64,000 bases of DNA from Streptomyces endophytica (GCF_026153355.1 NZ_CP110636.1:2294001-2358000); one strand, 5' to 3'. Numbered from the stretch's first letter, positions 33,551 to 43,331 are shown. The notes: generated from the letters alone by a model not told the origin. Program-made: numbers and translations.

Positions 33551-34855
33551 ATGACGGCCCCTCTGGTACCGGGAGCGCAGCTGCGGCACGGCCGGGTCTC
33601 GCTCGCCCTCAGCTTCTTCGTCCAGGGTGCGGTCTTCGCCCTCCTCGTGACGCGCATACCGGCGATCCAGGACCGGTACGGGATTTCGGACGGGCTGCTG
33701 CCGGCGTTCCTGGCGGCGGTGCCGGTGCTGGCCGGCGTCGGCAGCGTGGTCACCGAGCAGTTGGTGAAGCGGGTGCGGCCGAGCCGGGTGCTGCGGTGCG
33801 TACAGCCGGTGGTGTGTCTGGCGCTGCTGGCCGTCGGTTCGGTCGGGTCGATGGCGCAGGTGGCCGTGGCGCTGGCGGTGTTCGGGCTGGCGGTGGGGGC
33901 GTTGGACGCCTCGATGAACATGCTCGGGGTGAGCCTGCAGCGGGCGTACGGGCGGAGCATCATGCTCGGCTTCCACGCCGCGTACAGCCTGGGCGGCATC
34001 GTGGGGGCCTCGCTGGCCTGGGCGGGGGCGCACTGGAAGTTGTCGCTGGGCCTGCTGTACGGGCCGGTGGTGGCGGTGCTGGTGCCGCTGGCGGTGGTCG
34101 TGGGCCGGTGGTTCGTGGACCAGCGGGACGTGGCCGGGCCCGGGCCGGTGCAGCCGGCGGAGGCCACCGGTGGAGCCCCCTCCGCCTCCGGCGCACCCTC
34201 CGCCCCCGTGGCTCCGGCAGCCCCTGTCGCGGCGGTCGCGCCCGTCGCGATGCGGCTGCTGCTGCCGTTGTGTCTGGTGATGGCGTTCGCCTATATAGGC
34301 GACTCGACGGTCTCCAACTGGAGCGCCAAGTATCTGCAGGACGTTCTGGGGAGTTCCGAGCAGCTCGCCACGGTTCCGTACAACGTCTACATGGTCACCA
34401 CGCTGCTCGGGCGGGCGGTGGGGGACCTGGGGGTGCGGCGCTTCGGGGCGGTCGCGGTCGTGCGGTGCGGGACGGTGGTGGCGGCGGCCGGCTTCGCGGT
34501 GGTGGCCGCGGCGCCGGGGGCCTGGGCGGGCATGGCGGGGTTCACGCTGCTGGGGCTGGGGCTGTGTGTGATCGTGCCGCAGACGTTCGCGGCGGCCGGG
34601 CGGTACGCGTACGACAGCCAGGGTGCCGGGGCTTCGGACATGGCCATCGCGCGGCTGAACATCTTCAATTACGTGGGCTTTCTGATCGGTTCTCCGTTGG
34701 TGGGGGCGCTGGGCGACGCCTGGAGCTATCGGGGGGCGATGCTGGTGCCGATGCTGCTGGTCCTGGTGACGCTCGTGTATGCCCGCTCGTTCGGTGCGCC
34801 GCGGGCCGGATACGGTGACAGGCATGAGCGGCCGCGCACAGCTGATGTGGGATGA
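33551..34855 (+). CDS. MFS transporter
   Basis: 434 residues, about twelve membrane segments, with a proline/alanine-rich central loop (EATGGAPSASGAPSAPVAPA). Early blocks (SLALSFFVQGAVFALLVTRI, PAIQDRYGISDGLLPAFLAA) are like the FucP/YbjJ type of MFS permease. The last 32 bp overlap the acuC start, so the two are co-transcribed and probably translationally coupled. Confidence 0.9.
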   Translation: MTAPLVPGAQLRHGRVSLALSFFVQGAVFALLVTRIPAIQDRYGISDGLLPAFLAAVPVLAGVGSVVTEQLVKRVRPSRVLRCVQPVVCLALLAVGSVGSMAQVAVALAVFGLAVGALDASMNMLGVSLQRAYGRSIMLGFHAAYSLGGIVGASLAWAGAHWKLSLGLLYGPVVAVLVPLAVVVGRWFVDQRDVAGPGPVQPAEATGGAPSASGAPSAPVAPAAPVAAVAPVAMRLLLPLCLVMAFAYIGDSTVSNWSAKYLQDVLGSSEQLATVPYNVYMVTTLLGRAVGDLGVRRFGAVAVVRCGTVVAAAGFAVVAAAPGAWAGMAGFTLLGLGLCVIVPQTFAAAGRYAYDSQGAGASDMAIARLNIFNYVGFLIGSPLVGALGDAWSYRGAMLVPMLLVLVTLVYARSFGAPRAGYGDRHERPRTADVG

Positions 34856-35999
34856 GGCAGTAACGGGCTACAACTTCGGGCCCGGGCACCCGATGGACCC
34901 GGTCAGGCTCGCGCTGACCATGCGTTTGGTCGAGGCGTTCGAGCTGGACCGCGGGCCGCTGGAGGTCGTCGCGGCCAAGCCGGCCGGGGACTCCACGCTG
35001 CGGCTGGTGCACCGCCAGGACTACATCGATGCGGTCCGCCGGGCGTCGGCGGATCCGGCGGCCGCGGATCTCGCGTACGGGCTGGGGACGGCCGACGATC
35101 CGGCGTTCGCGGGGATGCACGAGGTGTCCGCGCTGATCGCCGGGCAGTCGGTCGGGGCCGCGGAGGCCGTCTGGCGCGGCGATGCGGCGCACGCCGTCAA
35201 CTTCGCCGGCGGGCTGCACCACGGGATGCCGGGCGGCGCGTCCGGTTTCTGCATCTACAACGACGCGTCGCTGGCGATCGCCCGCCTGCTGGAGCTGGGC
35301 GCCGAGCGGATCGCGTACGTCGATGTGGACGTCCACCACGGTGACGGGGTGCAGGCGGCGTTCTGGGACGATCCTCGGGTCCTGACGATCTCGCTGCACG
35401 AGCATCCGCGGACGCTGTTCCCGCAGACCGGCTGGCCGGAGGAGACCGGTGGGGAGGGCGCGGCCGGCAGTGCGGTGAACGTGGCGCTGCCCGCCGGGAC
35501 CGGCGACGAGGGCTGGCTGCGGGCCTTCCACGCGGTGGTGCCGGAGCTGCTGGGCGCGTTCCGTCCGCAGGTGCTGGTGACCCAGCACGGCGCCGACACG
35601 CACTTCGAGGACCCGCTGGCGCACCTCGCGGTGAGCCTGGACGCCCAGCGGGCGGTGGCCGAATCCTGTCACTCGCTGGCGCATGAGCACGCGGACGGGC
35701 GGTGGGTCGCGCTCGGGGGCGGCGGCTATGCGGTGGTGGACGTGGTGCCGCGCAGCTGGACGCATCTGACGGCGATCGCGGCCGGACGGCCGATCGAGCC
35801 GACCACCCCGGTGCCGGAGTCCTGGCGGCACGAAGTCTTCCGGCGGACGCGCCAGTTGGCGCCGCAGCGGATGACGGACGGCCGGACGCCGCGGTGGCGG
35901 GACTTCCTCGACGACGGTTACGACCCGGCCGACCGGCTGGACCAGGCGGTGCTGGCCACCCGGCGGGCGGTGTTCCCGGCGCACGGTCTGCTGCCGTAG
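34824..35999 (+). CDS. acuC: AcuC-type histone-deacetylase-fold protein
   Basis: 391 residues from ATG 34824 (GGTGA before it), inside the end of the MFS gene. Zinc-dependent deacetylase fold: entry HPMDPVRLALTMRLVEAF, HHGMPGGASGFCIYND, the metal-binding YVDVDVHHGDGVQAAF, LTISLHEHPRTLFPQTG and QHGADTHFEDPL. AcuC removes acetyl groups from lysine; in Bacillus it re-activates acetyl-CoA synthetase, and actinobacterial members are thought to do the same. The final GGGGYAVVDVVPRSWTHL is typical. Confidence 0.92.
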   Translation: MSGRAQLMWDEAVTGYNFGPGHPMDPVRLALTMRLVEAFELDRGPLEVVAAKPAGDSTLRLVHRQDYIDAVRRASADPAAADLAYGLGTADDPAFAGMHEVSALIAGQSVGAAEAVWRGDAAHAVNFAGGLHHGMPGGASGFCIYNDASLAIARLLELGAERIAYVDVDVHHGDGVQAAFWDDPRVLTISLHEHPRTLFPQTGWPEETGGEGAAGSAVNVALPAGTGDEGWLRAFHAVVPELLGAFRPQVLVTQHGADTHFEDPLAHLAVSLDAQRAVAESCHSLAHEHADGRWVALGGGGYAVVDVVPRSWTHLTAIAAGRPIEPTTPVPESWRHEVFRRTRQLAPQRMTDGRTPRWRDFLDDGYDPADRLDQAVLATRRAVFPAHGLLP

Positions 36000-36091
36000 C
36001 GGAGGCCGGCGGAACGGGGCGGCGGGCGCATGCGCCCGGATGTGTGACTACCCGTCGGTTGGGGCATCGACCGGCCGGCCAACGGGTGAGC

Positions 36092-36916
36092 ATGGACGGC
36101 GTGTTGGCCACCGGGGAGCTGCGGGCGCATCTGATCGGGGCGCGGCTGGCGGGGACGATCGCGACGACCCGGGAGCAGAGTCTGGGGCGCTACCGGCTCT
36201 TCGCGGCGCGCGATCCCCGGGTGCTGCTGGGGCTGGACCCCGAGCGGGAGTGGCCGCTCAGCGCACTCCTGGGACTGATGGGGCGGAAGTGCGGGGTTTC
36301 AGTCGATCCCGCGCACACTTCCGGCCCGGGCGTGATCGATCCGGATCGTACGATCGCCGCGCTCGACCGGTTCGCCGACCGGATCGGTCTCGCCGCGGAC
36401 CGCGCGGAGCCGGTGCTGCTCGGCACCGGACACCCGGAGGCGTTACTGGAGTTCTACGCCGGGCTCGCAGACGCCCTCTCGGCGGCGGGCTGCCCCCTCC
36501 TCACCCCGGCGTATGGCGTCCGTGTCGACATAGCGACCCGGTTCGGCGTACGCACCCGGGCCCTGGGCTACGTACGGGGAGTCGCGATGTTGCGAGAGAC
36601 CGGCGTGCGGGGCGCGTCCGCGGCGGGGGGCGTACACACCCATTCTCCGCTGCCGGTACGGACCGTTCTGGCGGCCGCCGCGGACGCCGGAGGGCCGCTT
36701 CCGGGGCTGGTGATCGGGGACCACGGATGGGCCTGCGGGGCAGGTCAGCTGGGCATTGAGGCGATCGCGCTGGCGGATTCGGACGACCCGGCTCCGTTCG
36801 TCGGGCAGGCCGAGGGACGGCTGTCGGAGGTGGTCCCGCTCGACGACGCCGTCCCGGCCGCGTCCTACCGGCCGCTCATGAGCTATGTCCTGGATCGTGT
36901 CGGTCTGTCATATTAG
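36092..36916 (+). CDS. Conserved phosphatase-like protein
   Basis: About 274 residues from ATG 36092; GTG 36086 and GTG 36101 are in frame. Conserved in Streptomyces and often called a phosphatase; I see GDHGWACGAGQLGIEAIALA and SDDPAPFVGQAEGR near the C-terminus and VLLGTGHPEALLEFYAGLAD in the middle, but no certain catalytic motif. It precedes the small DNA-binding protein and bS22-like genes, as in other Streptomyces. Function is unproven. Confidence 0.75.
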   Translation: MDGVLATGELRAHLIGARLAGTIATTREQSLGRYRLFAARDPRVLLGLDPEREWPLSALLGLMGRKCGVSVDPAHTSGPGVIDPDRTIAALDRFADRIGLAADRAEPVLLGTGHPEALLEFYAGLADALSAAGCPLLTPAYGVRVDIATRFGVRTRALGYVRGVAMLRETGVRGASAAGGVHTHSPLPVRTVLAAAADAGGPLPGLVIGDHGWACGAGQLGIEAIALADSDDPAPFVGQAEGRLSEVVPLDDAVPAASYRPLMSYVLDRVGLSY

Positions 36917-37002
36917 GCGGCTGTTCGCTGCTCCTCTTCCCCACTCGCATCACCCGCCCCTAATCTGGGGAGTGAGCGCATAGCGACGAAGAGTCACCGG
37001 AA

Positions 37003-37140
37003 GTGTCCAAGATGACCGTGTACCGCTTGGTGCACAGCGGTCATCTGCCCGCGATTCGGGTGGGGAGGTCGTTCCGGGTTCCGGAGCAGGCGGTGCACGA
37101 CTATCTCCGGGAGTCCTACGTGGGGGTGGAATCGGCCTGA
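37003..37140 (+). CDS. Excisionase/BldC-like DNA-binding protein, N-terminus missing
   Basis: The frame gives MTVYRLVHSGHLPAIRVGRS, FRVPEQAVHDYLRES and YVGVESA to the stop. This is the C-terminal two thirds of the excisionase-type winged helix (the BldC-like family of MerR relatives), but the usual start with LTVAEVASVMRVS (first helix of the HTH) is absent. Upstream, GTG 37003 joins directly to non-coding sequence, as if about 80-90 bp were deleted between 37000 and 37003. Real truncation would likely abolish DNA binding; a missing stretch in the assembly would explain it equally well. Annotated as coding from GTG 37003 (45 residues). Confidence 0.7.
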   Translation: MSKMTVYRLVHSGHLPAIRVGRSFRVPEQAVHDYLRESYVGVESA

Positions 37141-37260
37141 CGGACACCTCGCCGACCCTCGGATTACGCCGTTCGCCCGGCGCCGGGTAGGCTGGCCCGA
37201 TGTAGGTAGTGTGGGCTCGGACGCCCCGCACCGAGTGATTCGAAGTGAGCGAGGGTAGTC

Positions 37261-37359
37261 GTGGGCTCTGTTATCAAGAAGCGGCGCAAGCGGATGGCCA
37301 AGAAGAAGCACCGCAAGCTGCTCAAGCGCACCCGTGTTCAGCGTCGTAACAAGAAGTAA
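37261..37359 (+). CDS. Small basic protein, AURKAIP1/COX24-type (bS22-like)
   Basis: 32 residues from GTG 37261: [20 protein letters not shown] followed by [11 protein letters not shown]. About half the residues are Lys or Arg. The family binds the small ribosomal subunit in actinobacteria (bS22). It is too short for many gene finders. Confidence 0.92.
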   Translation: MGSVIKKRRKRMAKKKHRKLLKRTRVQRRNKK

Positions 37360-37559
37360 GCGACGCTGATCGCGATTTCGCAGCCCCCCATCGCCTTGGT
37401 GCGGTCGGGGGCTGCGGCGCGTTGTGGGCCGTATGGACGGTGGTGGGACGGAAATGTCGTCGTGGGCATCCCGTGGTCATCACTGCGCAACACCGACCCG
37501 ATAGCGTTGCCCGCACAGCTGGGCTACGCGCAGGTCGCGGCGGGAAGGTAGGGCTGATC

Positions 37560-38609
37560 TTGGGCAAGGTCGTGCTCGTCACGGGAGTCGCACGGCAGCT
37601 GGGCGGCAGATTCGTCCGCCGGATCCAGCGCGATCCGGACGTCGACCGGGTGATCGGGGTCGACGCCGTGGCACCCGAGCACCATCTCGGCGGCGCCGAA
37701 TTCCTCCGGGCCGACATCCGGCACCCGGCGATCGCCAGGGTCCTGGCCGAAACCGGCGTCGACACCGTGATCCATATGGACATCAACGGGACGCCGTTGG
37801 GCAAGCGCGGCGGCCGCACCTCGGTGAAGGAAACCAACGTCATCGGGACGATGCAGCTGCTGGGCGCCTGCCAGAAGGCCCCGAACGTCGAGCGCGTGGT
37901 CATCAAGTCCAGCACCAGCGTCTACGGCTCCGCGCCCCGCGACCCGGCCGTCTTCACCGAGACCACCACCCCGAAGTCGCTGCCCAGCGGGGGCTTCGCC
38001 AAGGACATCGTCGAGGTCGAGGGGTACGTCCGCGGCTTCGCCCGACGCCGGCCCGACGTCGCCGTCTGCATCCTGCGGTTCGCCAACATCCTCGGGCCGT
38101 GCGCGGATTCCCCGCTCGCCGAGTACTTCTCGCTGCCCGTGCTCCCCACCGTCCTCGGTTACGACCCGCGCCTGCAGTTCGTCCACGAGGACGACGCCCT
38201 CGACGTGCTGCGCATCGCCGCCTCCGCGCCGCGCCGGGGCACGCTCAACAGCGGCACGTTCAACATCGCCGGCGACGGCGTCCTGCTGCTCTCGCAGACC
38301 TCCCGCCGGCTCGGCCGGCCCACCCTGCCGCTCTTCCTGCCGACCGTGACCTGGGCCGGCACCGCGCTGCGGTCCGTCGGCATCACGGACTTCTCGCCGG
38401 AACAGATCCGGCTGCTCACGCACGGCCGGGTCGTCGAGACGACGCAGATGCGCGAGACACTGGGGTTCCACCCCAAGTACACGACGGCGGAGGCCTTCGC
38501 GGAATTCGCCCGCAGCCGCGGACCCGGGCTGCTGCCGCCCGAGTCCCTCGCCCGCACCGTCGACCGGCTCGCCGGCGTGTTCACCGCACGCCGGACCCCG
38601 GCCCAGTGA
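37560..38609 (+). CDS. NAD-dependent epimerase/dehydratase family protein
   Basis: About 349 residues from TTG 37560 (GGAAGG upstream). Extended SDR fold: VVLVTGVARQLGGRFVRR, GVDAVAPEHHLGGAEFLRAD, VKETNVIGTMQLLGAC, STSVYGSA in the catalytic region, VCILRFANILGP. The usual GxxGxxG is degenerate (GVARQLGG) and the YxxxK pair is not obvious, so catalysis may differ. It sits 14 bp before the acyltransferase gene, with an overlapping-operon feel, suggesting a joint lipid or envelope role. Confidence 0.85.
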   Translation: MGKVVLVTGVARQLGGRFVRRIQRDPDVDRVIGVDAVAPEHHLGGAEFLRADIRHPAIARVLAETGVDTVIHMDINGTPLGKRGGRTSVKETNVIGTMQLLGACQKAPNVERVVIKSSTSVYGSAPRDPAVFTETTTPKSLPSGGFAKDIVEVEGYVRGFARRRPDVAVCILRFANILGPCADSPLAEYFSLPVLPTVLGYDPRLQFVHEDDALDVLRIAASAPRRGTLNSGTFNIAGDGVLLLSQTSRRLGRPTLPLFLPTVTWAGTALRSVGITDFSPEQIRLLTHGRVVETTQMRETLGFHPKYTTAEAFAEFARSRGPGLLPPESLARTVDRLAGVFTARRTPAQ

Positions 38610-38623
38610 GGAGGTCACCCACC

Positions 38624-39616
38624 ATGGCGGACGCCAAGGTCATTCCGTTCGGCGAGGAGCCCCGGGCGCGCCGGAAGGCCCGGCGGGCCGGGCGCGGCGG
38701 GCGCGGTACGGCGCTGGCGCCCGTACCGGAGGCCCGGACCGAGCACCCGCCGGCGGCACCCCCGCCGCCGCGGCCGCGCTCCCTGGACGAGCGGATCGCG
38801 GGCGGACTGGCGTTCCTGCGCCGCCGGATCACCGGCGACTACGAGGTCGACGACTTCGGCTACGACGAGGAGCTGACCGACCAGGTCCTGATGTCGCTGC
38901 TGCGGCCCTTCGCCGAGAAGTACTTCCGGGTCGAGGTCAAGGGGATCGAGAACATCCCCGCGGACGGCGGGGCGCTGGTCGTCGCCAACCACTCCGGGAC
39001 GCTGCCGCTGGACGGCCTGATGCTGCAGGTCGCGGTGCACGACAACCACCCGGCACAGCGTCACCTGCGGCTGCTGGCGGCCGATTTGGTGTTCGTGCTG
39101 CCGGTGATAAACGAGCTGGCGCGCAAGGCCGGGCACACCCTGGCCTGCGCGGAGGACGCCCAGCGGCTGCTGGAGCGCGGCGAGATCGTCGGGGTGATGC
39201 CGGAGGGCTTCAAGGGCATCGGCAAGCCCTTCGCGGACCGCTACAAGCTGCAGCGCTTCGGGCGGGGCGGCTTCGTGTCGACGGCGCTGAAGGCCGGCGT
39301 GCCGATCGTGCCGTGCTCGATCGTGGGCGCCGAGGAGATCTACCCGATGATCGGGAACGCCAAGACCCTCGCGCGGGTGCTGGGGCTGCCGTATTTCCCG
39401 ATCACGCCGACGTTCCCGTGGCTGGGGCCGCTGGGCGCGGTGCCGCTGCCGACGAAGTGGACGATCCAGTTCGGTGAGCCGATCCCGACCGACGGCTATC
39501 CCCCGGAGGCGGCGGACGATCCGATGCTGATGTTCAACCTCACCGACCAGGTGCGCGAAACGATTCAGCACACCCTCTACAAGCTGCTGGTGCAGCGGCG
39601 TTCGGTGTTCTTCTGA
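38624..39616 (+). CDS. Lysophospholipid acyltransferase (PlsC-type)
   Basis: 330 residues from ATG 38624 (GAGGAGG nine bases before). The acyltransferase motif is LVVANHSGTLPLDGLM (H-x4-D) and the second block is VGVMPEGFKGIGKPF. The N-terminal 65 residues are an Arg/Pro/Ala-rich tail. It likely moves acyl chains onto a glycerolipid or a lipid of the envelope. Co-transcribed with the epimerase. Confidence 0.9.
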   Translation: MADAKVIPFGEEPRARRKARRAGRGGRGTALAPVPEARTEHPPAAPPPPRPRSLDERIAGGLAFLRRRITGDYEVDDFGYDEELTDQVLMSLLRPFAEKYFRVEVKGIENIPADGGALVVANHSGTLPLDGLMLQVAVHDNHPAQRHLRLLAADLVFVLPVINELARKAGHTLACAEDAQRLLERGEIVGVMPEGFKGIGKPFADRYKLQRFGRGGFVSTALKAGVPIVPCSIVGAEEIYPMIGNAKTLARVLGLPYFPITPTFPWLGPLGAVPLPTKWTIQFGEPIPTDGYPPEAADDPMLMFNLTDQVRETIQHTLYKLLVQRRSVFF

Positions 39617-39623
39617 CGGCGAC

Positions 39624-39674
39624 GCCCGGCGGCGGCGCGTCCCGTGAAGGGCATCGAACGCCGCCGCACCGGGC
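39624..39674. terminator. Hairpin between convergent genes
   Basis: GCCCGGCGGCGGCG (39624-39637) pairs with the complementary CGCCGCCGCACCGGGC (39659-39674, one bulge) between the acyltransferase and rsbN stops. Confidence 0.6.
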
Positions 39675-39686
39675 GCGGCAGTGGCG

Positions 39687-40898
39687 CTACTTCGGGAGGT
39701 CCTGGCCGTCGATGCCGAGGCCGGGCAGCAGGCCCGGGAGCAGCGGCGGCAGGGTGACGTCGGGATGGCCGCCGGGGTGGCCTCCCGCGCCGTGGCCGGC
39801 GTCGTGCGGGGACGGGCTGTCGGCCTTGTCCTGCGGGTCGAGCAGACCGCCCGTGTTGCCGCCGAGCAGACCGTCCTCCTGGGACGGGGAGGCCGACGGG
39901 CGGGGGGCGTGCGGGCCCGCGGAGTGGCCCGTGGTGGCGGAGCCGTGCCCCGAGCGGGTCGGCCGGCCGTCGGGACCGGAGCCAGTGCCCGCGGAGGCCG
40001 GGGTGTTGCGCGGGTGGTTCTTACCGTCCGGGGCCTGCGGCAGCAGCGAACGGAGCGGACCGACCTCTTGGTCTATGGCGTCGAAGACCGAGCTGACCTC
40101 GTCGCGGACGTCCATGAGCTGCACCGGGAGCTTGTCGCGCAGCTGCGACCACGTGCTGCGGTGGGACCGGGTGAAGGAGTTCAGCGCCTGAATGGGGCCG
40201 AGCGAGCCGTCCCGTTCGTACGCCGCGTGCAGCAGGCGGTGGCCCTCGCCCGCGTCGTGTTTCACCCCGGACAGGGCGCGGCGGACCTCGCCCAGCGACT
40301 CGTGGTCGAGGTCGGCGGCCCGGGCCCGCTCCATCAGGCGGCGCGCCTCGAACATGCGGGTCGACGCCTGGTCGAGGTAGAGCCGGCCGCGGTCGGAGTC
40401 GTCGTCGGCCATGTCGAGCTTGAGGTCCTCCATGCCCCGCTTGAGGCCGTAGAGGGAGTCACCGGGGAGGGCGTCGGAGCTGGCGGCGGCGACCCCGGTG
40501 AAGGCTCCGGCCGCGACGCCGACGGTCAGCCCGCCGGCGGCCAGTCCTTTGGAGAACCGGGAGCGCGGCCGCAGCCGGCCGATCGGTTTGTCGGCGCGGT
40601 GTGCGCCCTTGTGTTCGCGCTGCTCGGGCACTCTGGCGCCCTCGGACGGAGCGCCTTCGGCGAAGGCGGACTCCATCGCGGCGAGGAGCTGGGCGCGCTG
40701 GACAGTCTTGACCTCGGCGGCCATCTCCGGCCGTGGAAGCCTCCCGAGACCGTCGGCGACCGCCAACAGCCGTGCCTCGCCCGGCGTCTGTGCCGGATTG
40801 TCGACCTGCTCCTCGGCCGCCGCGCCCTCGAGGACCTGCTCCTCCAGGGCCTGGGCGAAGGCGTTGGCCCGCCGGTGCACCGAGACATTCGCGATCAC
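39687..40898 (-). CDS. rsbN: Anti-sigma factor RsbN-like (DUF5667)
   Basis: About 403 residues; GTG 40898 is chosen for its GAGAGGAGG eight bases before it. The N-terminus (SVHRRANAFAQALEEQVLEG, LLAVADGLGRLPRPEMAAEV) is the cytosolic sigma-binding part. A single membrane span follows (LAAGGLTVGVAAGAFTGVAA), then the DUF5667 extracellular segment ALPGDSLYGLKRGMEDLKLD and a long Pro/Ser/Gly tail. In S. coelicolor RsbN holds BldN inactive; the adjacent bldN on the same strand, upstream of this gene, supports the same pair here. Confidence 0.9.
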   Translation of the reverse strand: MIANVSVHRRANAFAQALEEQVLEGAAAEEQVDNPAQTPGEARLLAVADGLGRLPRPEMAAEVKTVQRAQLLAAMESAFAEGAPSEGARVPEQREHKGAHRADKPIGRLRPRSRFSKGLAAGGLTVGVAAGAFTGVAAASSDALPGDSLYGLKRGMEDLKLDMADDDSDRGRLYLDQASTRMFEARRLMERARAADLDHESLGEVRRALSGVKHDAGEGHRLLHAAYERDGSLGPIQALNSFTRSHRSTWSQLRDKLPVQLMDVRDEVSSVFDAIDQEVGPLRSLLPQAPDGKNHPRNTPASAGTGSGPDGRPTRSGHGSATTGHSAGPHAPRPSASPSQEDGLLGGNTGGLLDPQDKADSPSPHDAGHGAGGHPGGHPDVTLPPLLPGLLPGLGIDGQDLPK

Positions 40899-41178
40899 GG
40901 GCGGCACCTCCTCTCATCATCCCGCTCGACTCCCCGGACTGGCTTTGACTATCCAGACGGACCGGACGGTTGCACACCGATGTCCGCGGCCACTCGATCG
41001 AGTGAGAGGCAGCGGGCATGGCGTGACCGCATGGAGCCTGCACTCCGCACAACGAGCGGCGCGGCACTCGGGTTACGCACTCACGATGATCTGACCGACC
41101 GGGCACGGCCGGTCACCAGGCGTGAGCGTGGTGCGGCGCGCGGTGGCGCGGAGAAGCGCGGAACGAGGGGGTGGGGGG

Positions 41179-41964
41179 TCAGCGGGCGTCTTCGGGGAGG
41201 AGGCGCGCGAGGGTGCGGACGGCGCGGTACTGGAGGGTCTTGATGGCGCCCTCGTTCTTGCCCATGACGCGGGCGGTCTCGGCGACCGAGAGGCCCTGCA
41301 GGAACCGCAGCGTGACGCATTCCTGCTGTTGGGGGTTGAGCTTGCGGACCGCCTCCAGGAGGGCGGCGTTGGAGAGGGATTCGAGGACCGACTCCTCGGG
41401 GCTGCGCTCGACCTCGTTGGCGTCGAGCATCTCCCCGGTGGTGACTTCCAGGCGGAAGCGCGAGGACTTGAAGTGGTCGGCGACGAGGTTGCGGGCGATG
41501 GTCACCAGCCAGGCGCCGAAATCACGGCCCTGCCAGGTGAAGGTGCCGATGCGGCGCAGGGCGCGCAGGAACGTCTCACTGGTGAGGTCCTCGGCCGTGG
41601 CGCGGCCGCCCACGCGGTAGTAGATGTAGCGGTAGACCGTGTCGGCGTACTGGTCGTAGAGGCGGCCGAAGGCCTCGGCCTCGCCGGCCTGGGCGCGTTC
41701 GACGAGGTCCATCATGCGACGGCTGTCGCTGTCGGCGGGGCGCCGGGCGGTGGCCGTGCCGGCGCCGGCACGGCGGGTTCTGCCGGCGGCCTTGCCGACC
41801 GCAGCGCTCCCGTCGGCCAGGGCGTAGCAGGGTCCGGCGGTGGGGACGGCTGAGGCGAATGCGGGGACGGCGTACGCGGTGGGGACGAAACTGCGCAGGT
41901 GGTCGACGAGTGTCGTACGCAGCGTAGCCAGGCCCGAGGCGTCAACCCCGACGTGTGGGTACAC
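41179..41964 (-). CDS. bldN: Developmental ECF sigma factor BldN
   Basis: 261 residues from GTG 41964 (GGGAG just before). It has the long N-terminal extension typical of pro-BldN (about 85 residues, YPHVGVDASGLATLRTTLVD), then sigma region 2 (DLVERAQAGEAEAFGRLYDQ, TVYRYIYYRVGGRATAEDLT, FGAWLVTIARNLVADHFKSS) and region 4 (LNPQQQECVTLRFLQGLSVA, NEGAIKTLQYRAVRTLARLL). BldN drives the chaplin and rodlin genes and whiB-type targets during aerial growth; the N-terminal part is removed in the mature form. Confidence 0.96.
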   Translation of the reverse strand: MYPHVGVDASGLATLRTTLVDHLRSFVPTAYAVPAFASAVPTAGPCYALADGSAAVGKAAGRTRRAGAGTATARRPADSDSRRMMDLVERAQAGEAEAFGRLYDQYADTVYRYIYYRVGGRATAEDLTSETFLRALRRIGTFTWQGRDFGAWLVTIARNLVADHFKSSRFRLEVTTGEMLDANEVERSPEESVLESLSNAALLEAVRKLNPQQQECVTLRFLQGLSVAETARVMGKNEGAIKTLQYRAVRTLARLLPEDAR

Positions 41965-42294
41965 GGGACTCCCAGAGGCAGAGCTTCCATCACGTGCAGT
42001 GCGGGACCGTTCACTCGTCGTAGGGACGTGTGGGTTCCGGATTGCGTCTGAGGAGAATAACGCTTCGTACAGGCAGCGCTACACCCAGTTGCTCAAATCA
42101 TCGATTACTTACGGTCTGTGACGGGTTGGTGGCAGATCAAGTATCGAATACTGAGCAACTATTGATCGGAAGGGAACGCAATCTGCCTGGTTGGAAGGCG
42201 TGTTGTGGCTGCCCCGAGGCAAGGGGACTGACCGGGAGCCCGCGGGGGTAGGGAGTGTGGATGGCCCGCCGCGCCGACGGGCGATCAGTGCTGG
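41965..42294 (-). promoter_or_regulatory. bldN upstream region with AT-rich stretch and inverted repeat
   Basis: About 330 bp upstream of bldN, richer in A+T than the surroundings between 42060 and 42175. A 9-bp perfect inverted repeat (42087-42095 with 42152-42160) is visible. It probably contains the bldN promoter and its regulator sites; no consensus box could be placed confidently. Confidence 0.45.
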
Positions 42295-43331
42295 TCAGCG
42301 GCGGCGGCGCTGGAGTGCGACCGCGGCCGCGGCGCCGCCCGCCAGGGCGCCCACTCCGGCCGCCGCGGGGATGCCGATCTTGGCCGCCTTGCGGCCGGTG
42401 CGGTAGTCGCGCAGCCGCCATCCGTGTTCCCGGGCGTGCTTGCGCAGCCGGCTGTCGGGGTTGATGGCGTACGGGTGACCGACCAGCGACAGCATCGGGA
42501 TGTCGTTGGCCGAGTCGCTGTAGGCGGCGCAGTGCGACAGGTCCAGGCCCTCGGCGGCGGCCAGCGCGCGGACCGCCTCGGCCTTGGCCGGGCCGTGCAG
42601 CGGCTCGCCGACCAGCTTGCCCGTGTAGACCCGCCGACGGACTCGGCGACGGTGCCCAGGGCGCCGGTCAGGCCCAGTCGGCGGGCGATGATCGTCGCGG
42701 TCTCCACCGGGGCGGCGGTCACCAGCCAGACCTTCTGGCCGGCGTCGAGGTGCGCCTGGGCCAGCGCGCGGGTGCCCGGCCAGACCCGTTCGGCCATGTA
42801 CTCGTCGTAGATCTCCTCGCCGATGGACATCAGCTCGGAGACGCGGTGGCCCTGGACGATGGACAGCGCGCTGTTGCGGACGTCCGCCATGTGCTCGGGG
42901 TTCTCCGAGCCGGCCAGCCGGAAGTAGACCTGCTGCCAGGCGAAACGGGCCAGGTCGCGCTTGTGGAAGAAGTGCCGCTTGTACAGGCCGCGGCCGAAGT
43001 GGAACAGCGCGGCGCCCTGCATGACGGTGTTGTCGAGGTCGAAGAAGGCGGCGGCCTCGGTGTCCCCGACGACCGGGAATTCCGGTTCGGCCGGGGTCAC
43101 CTCGGCGGCCTGGGCCTCCTCGGCCTCCTGCGAGGTCTTCCGGGCGGCCTCGGCGGCGGCCTCGCCGGCCAGCACGCTGCGGGCGGTGGCGGGGCGTCGG
43201 CGGCGGGGGATCCAGCCCAGGTCGAAGAGCGCTCCGGAGGGCATCCAGCCGGATCGGCGAGCGGGCGAGGAGGAGAGGCGCGTCCCGTCGGGACTCCTGC
43301 CGGGCTGGTGGTCGGGCGAGGGGCTGGCCAT
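42295..43331 (-). pseudogene. HAD-IB (SerB-like) phosphatase, one frameshift
   Basis: Long frame from 43331: [20 protein letters not shown] (HAD motif I), [38 protein letters not shown] (motif II). A one-base loss near 42632 moves the rest to another frame: [17 protein letters not shown] (motif IV) and the membrane tail ([20 protein letters not shown]) to the stop at 42295. HAD-IB members dephosphorylate small phosphomonoesters such as phosphoserine. The N-terminal 70 residues look unstructured. Conserved in Streptomyces between bldN and rex. Confidence 0.85.
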
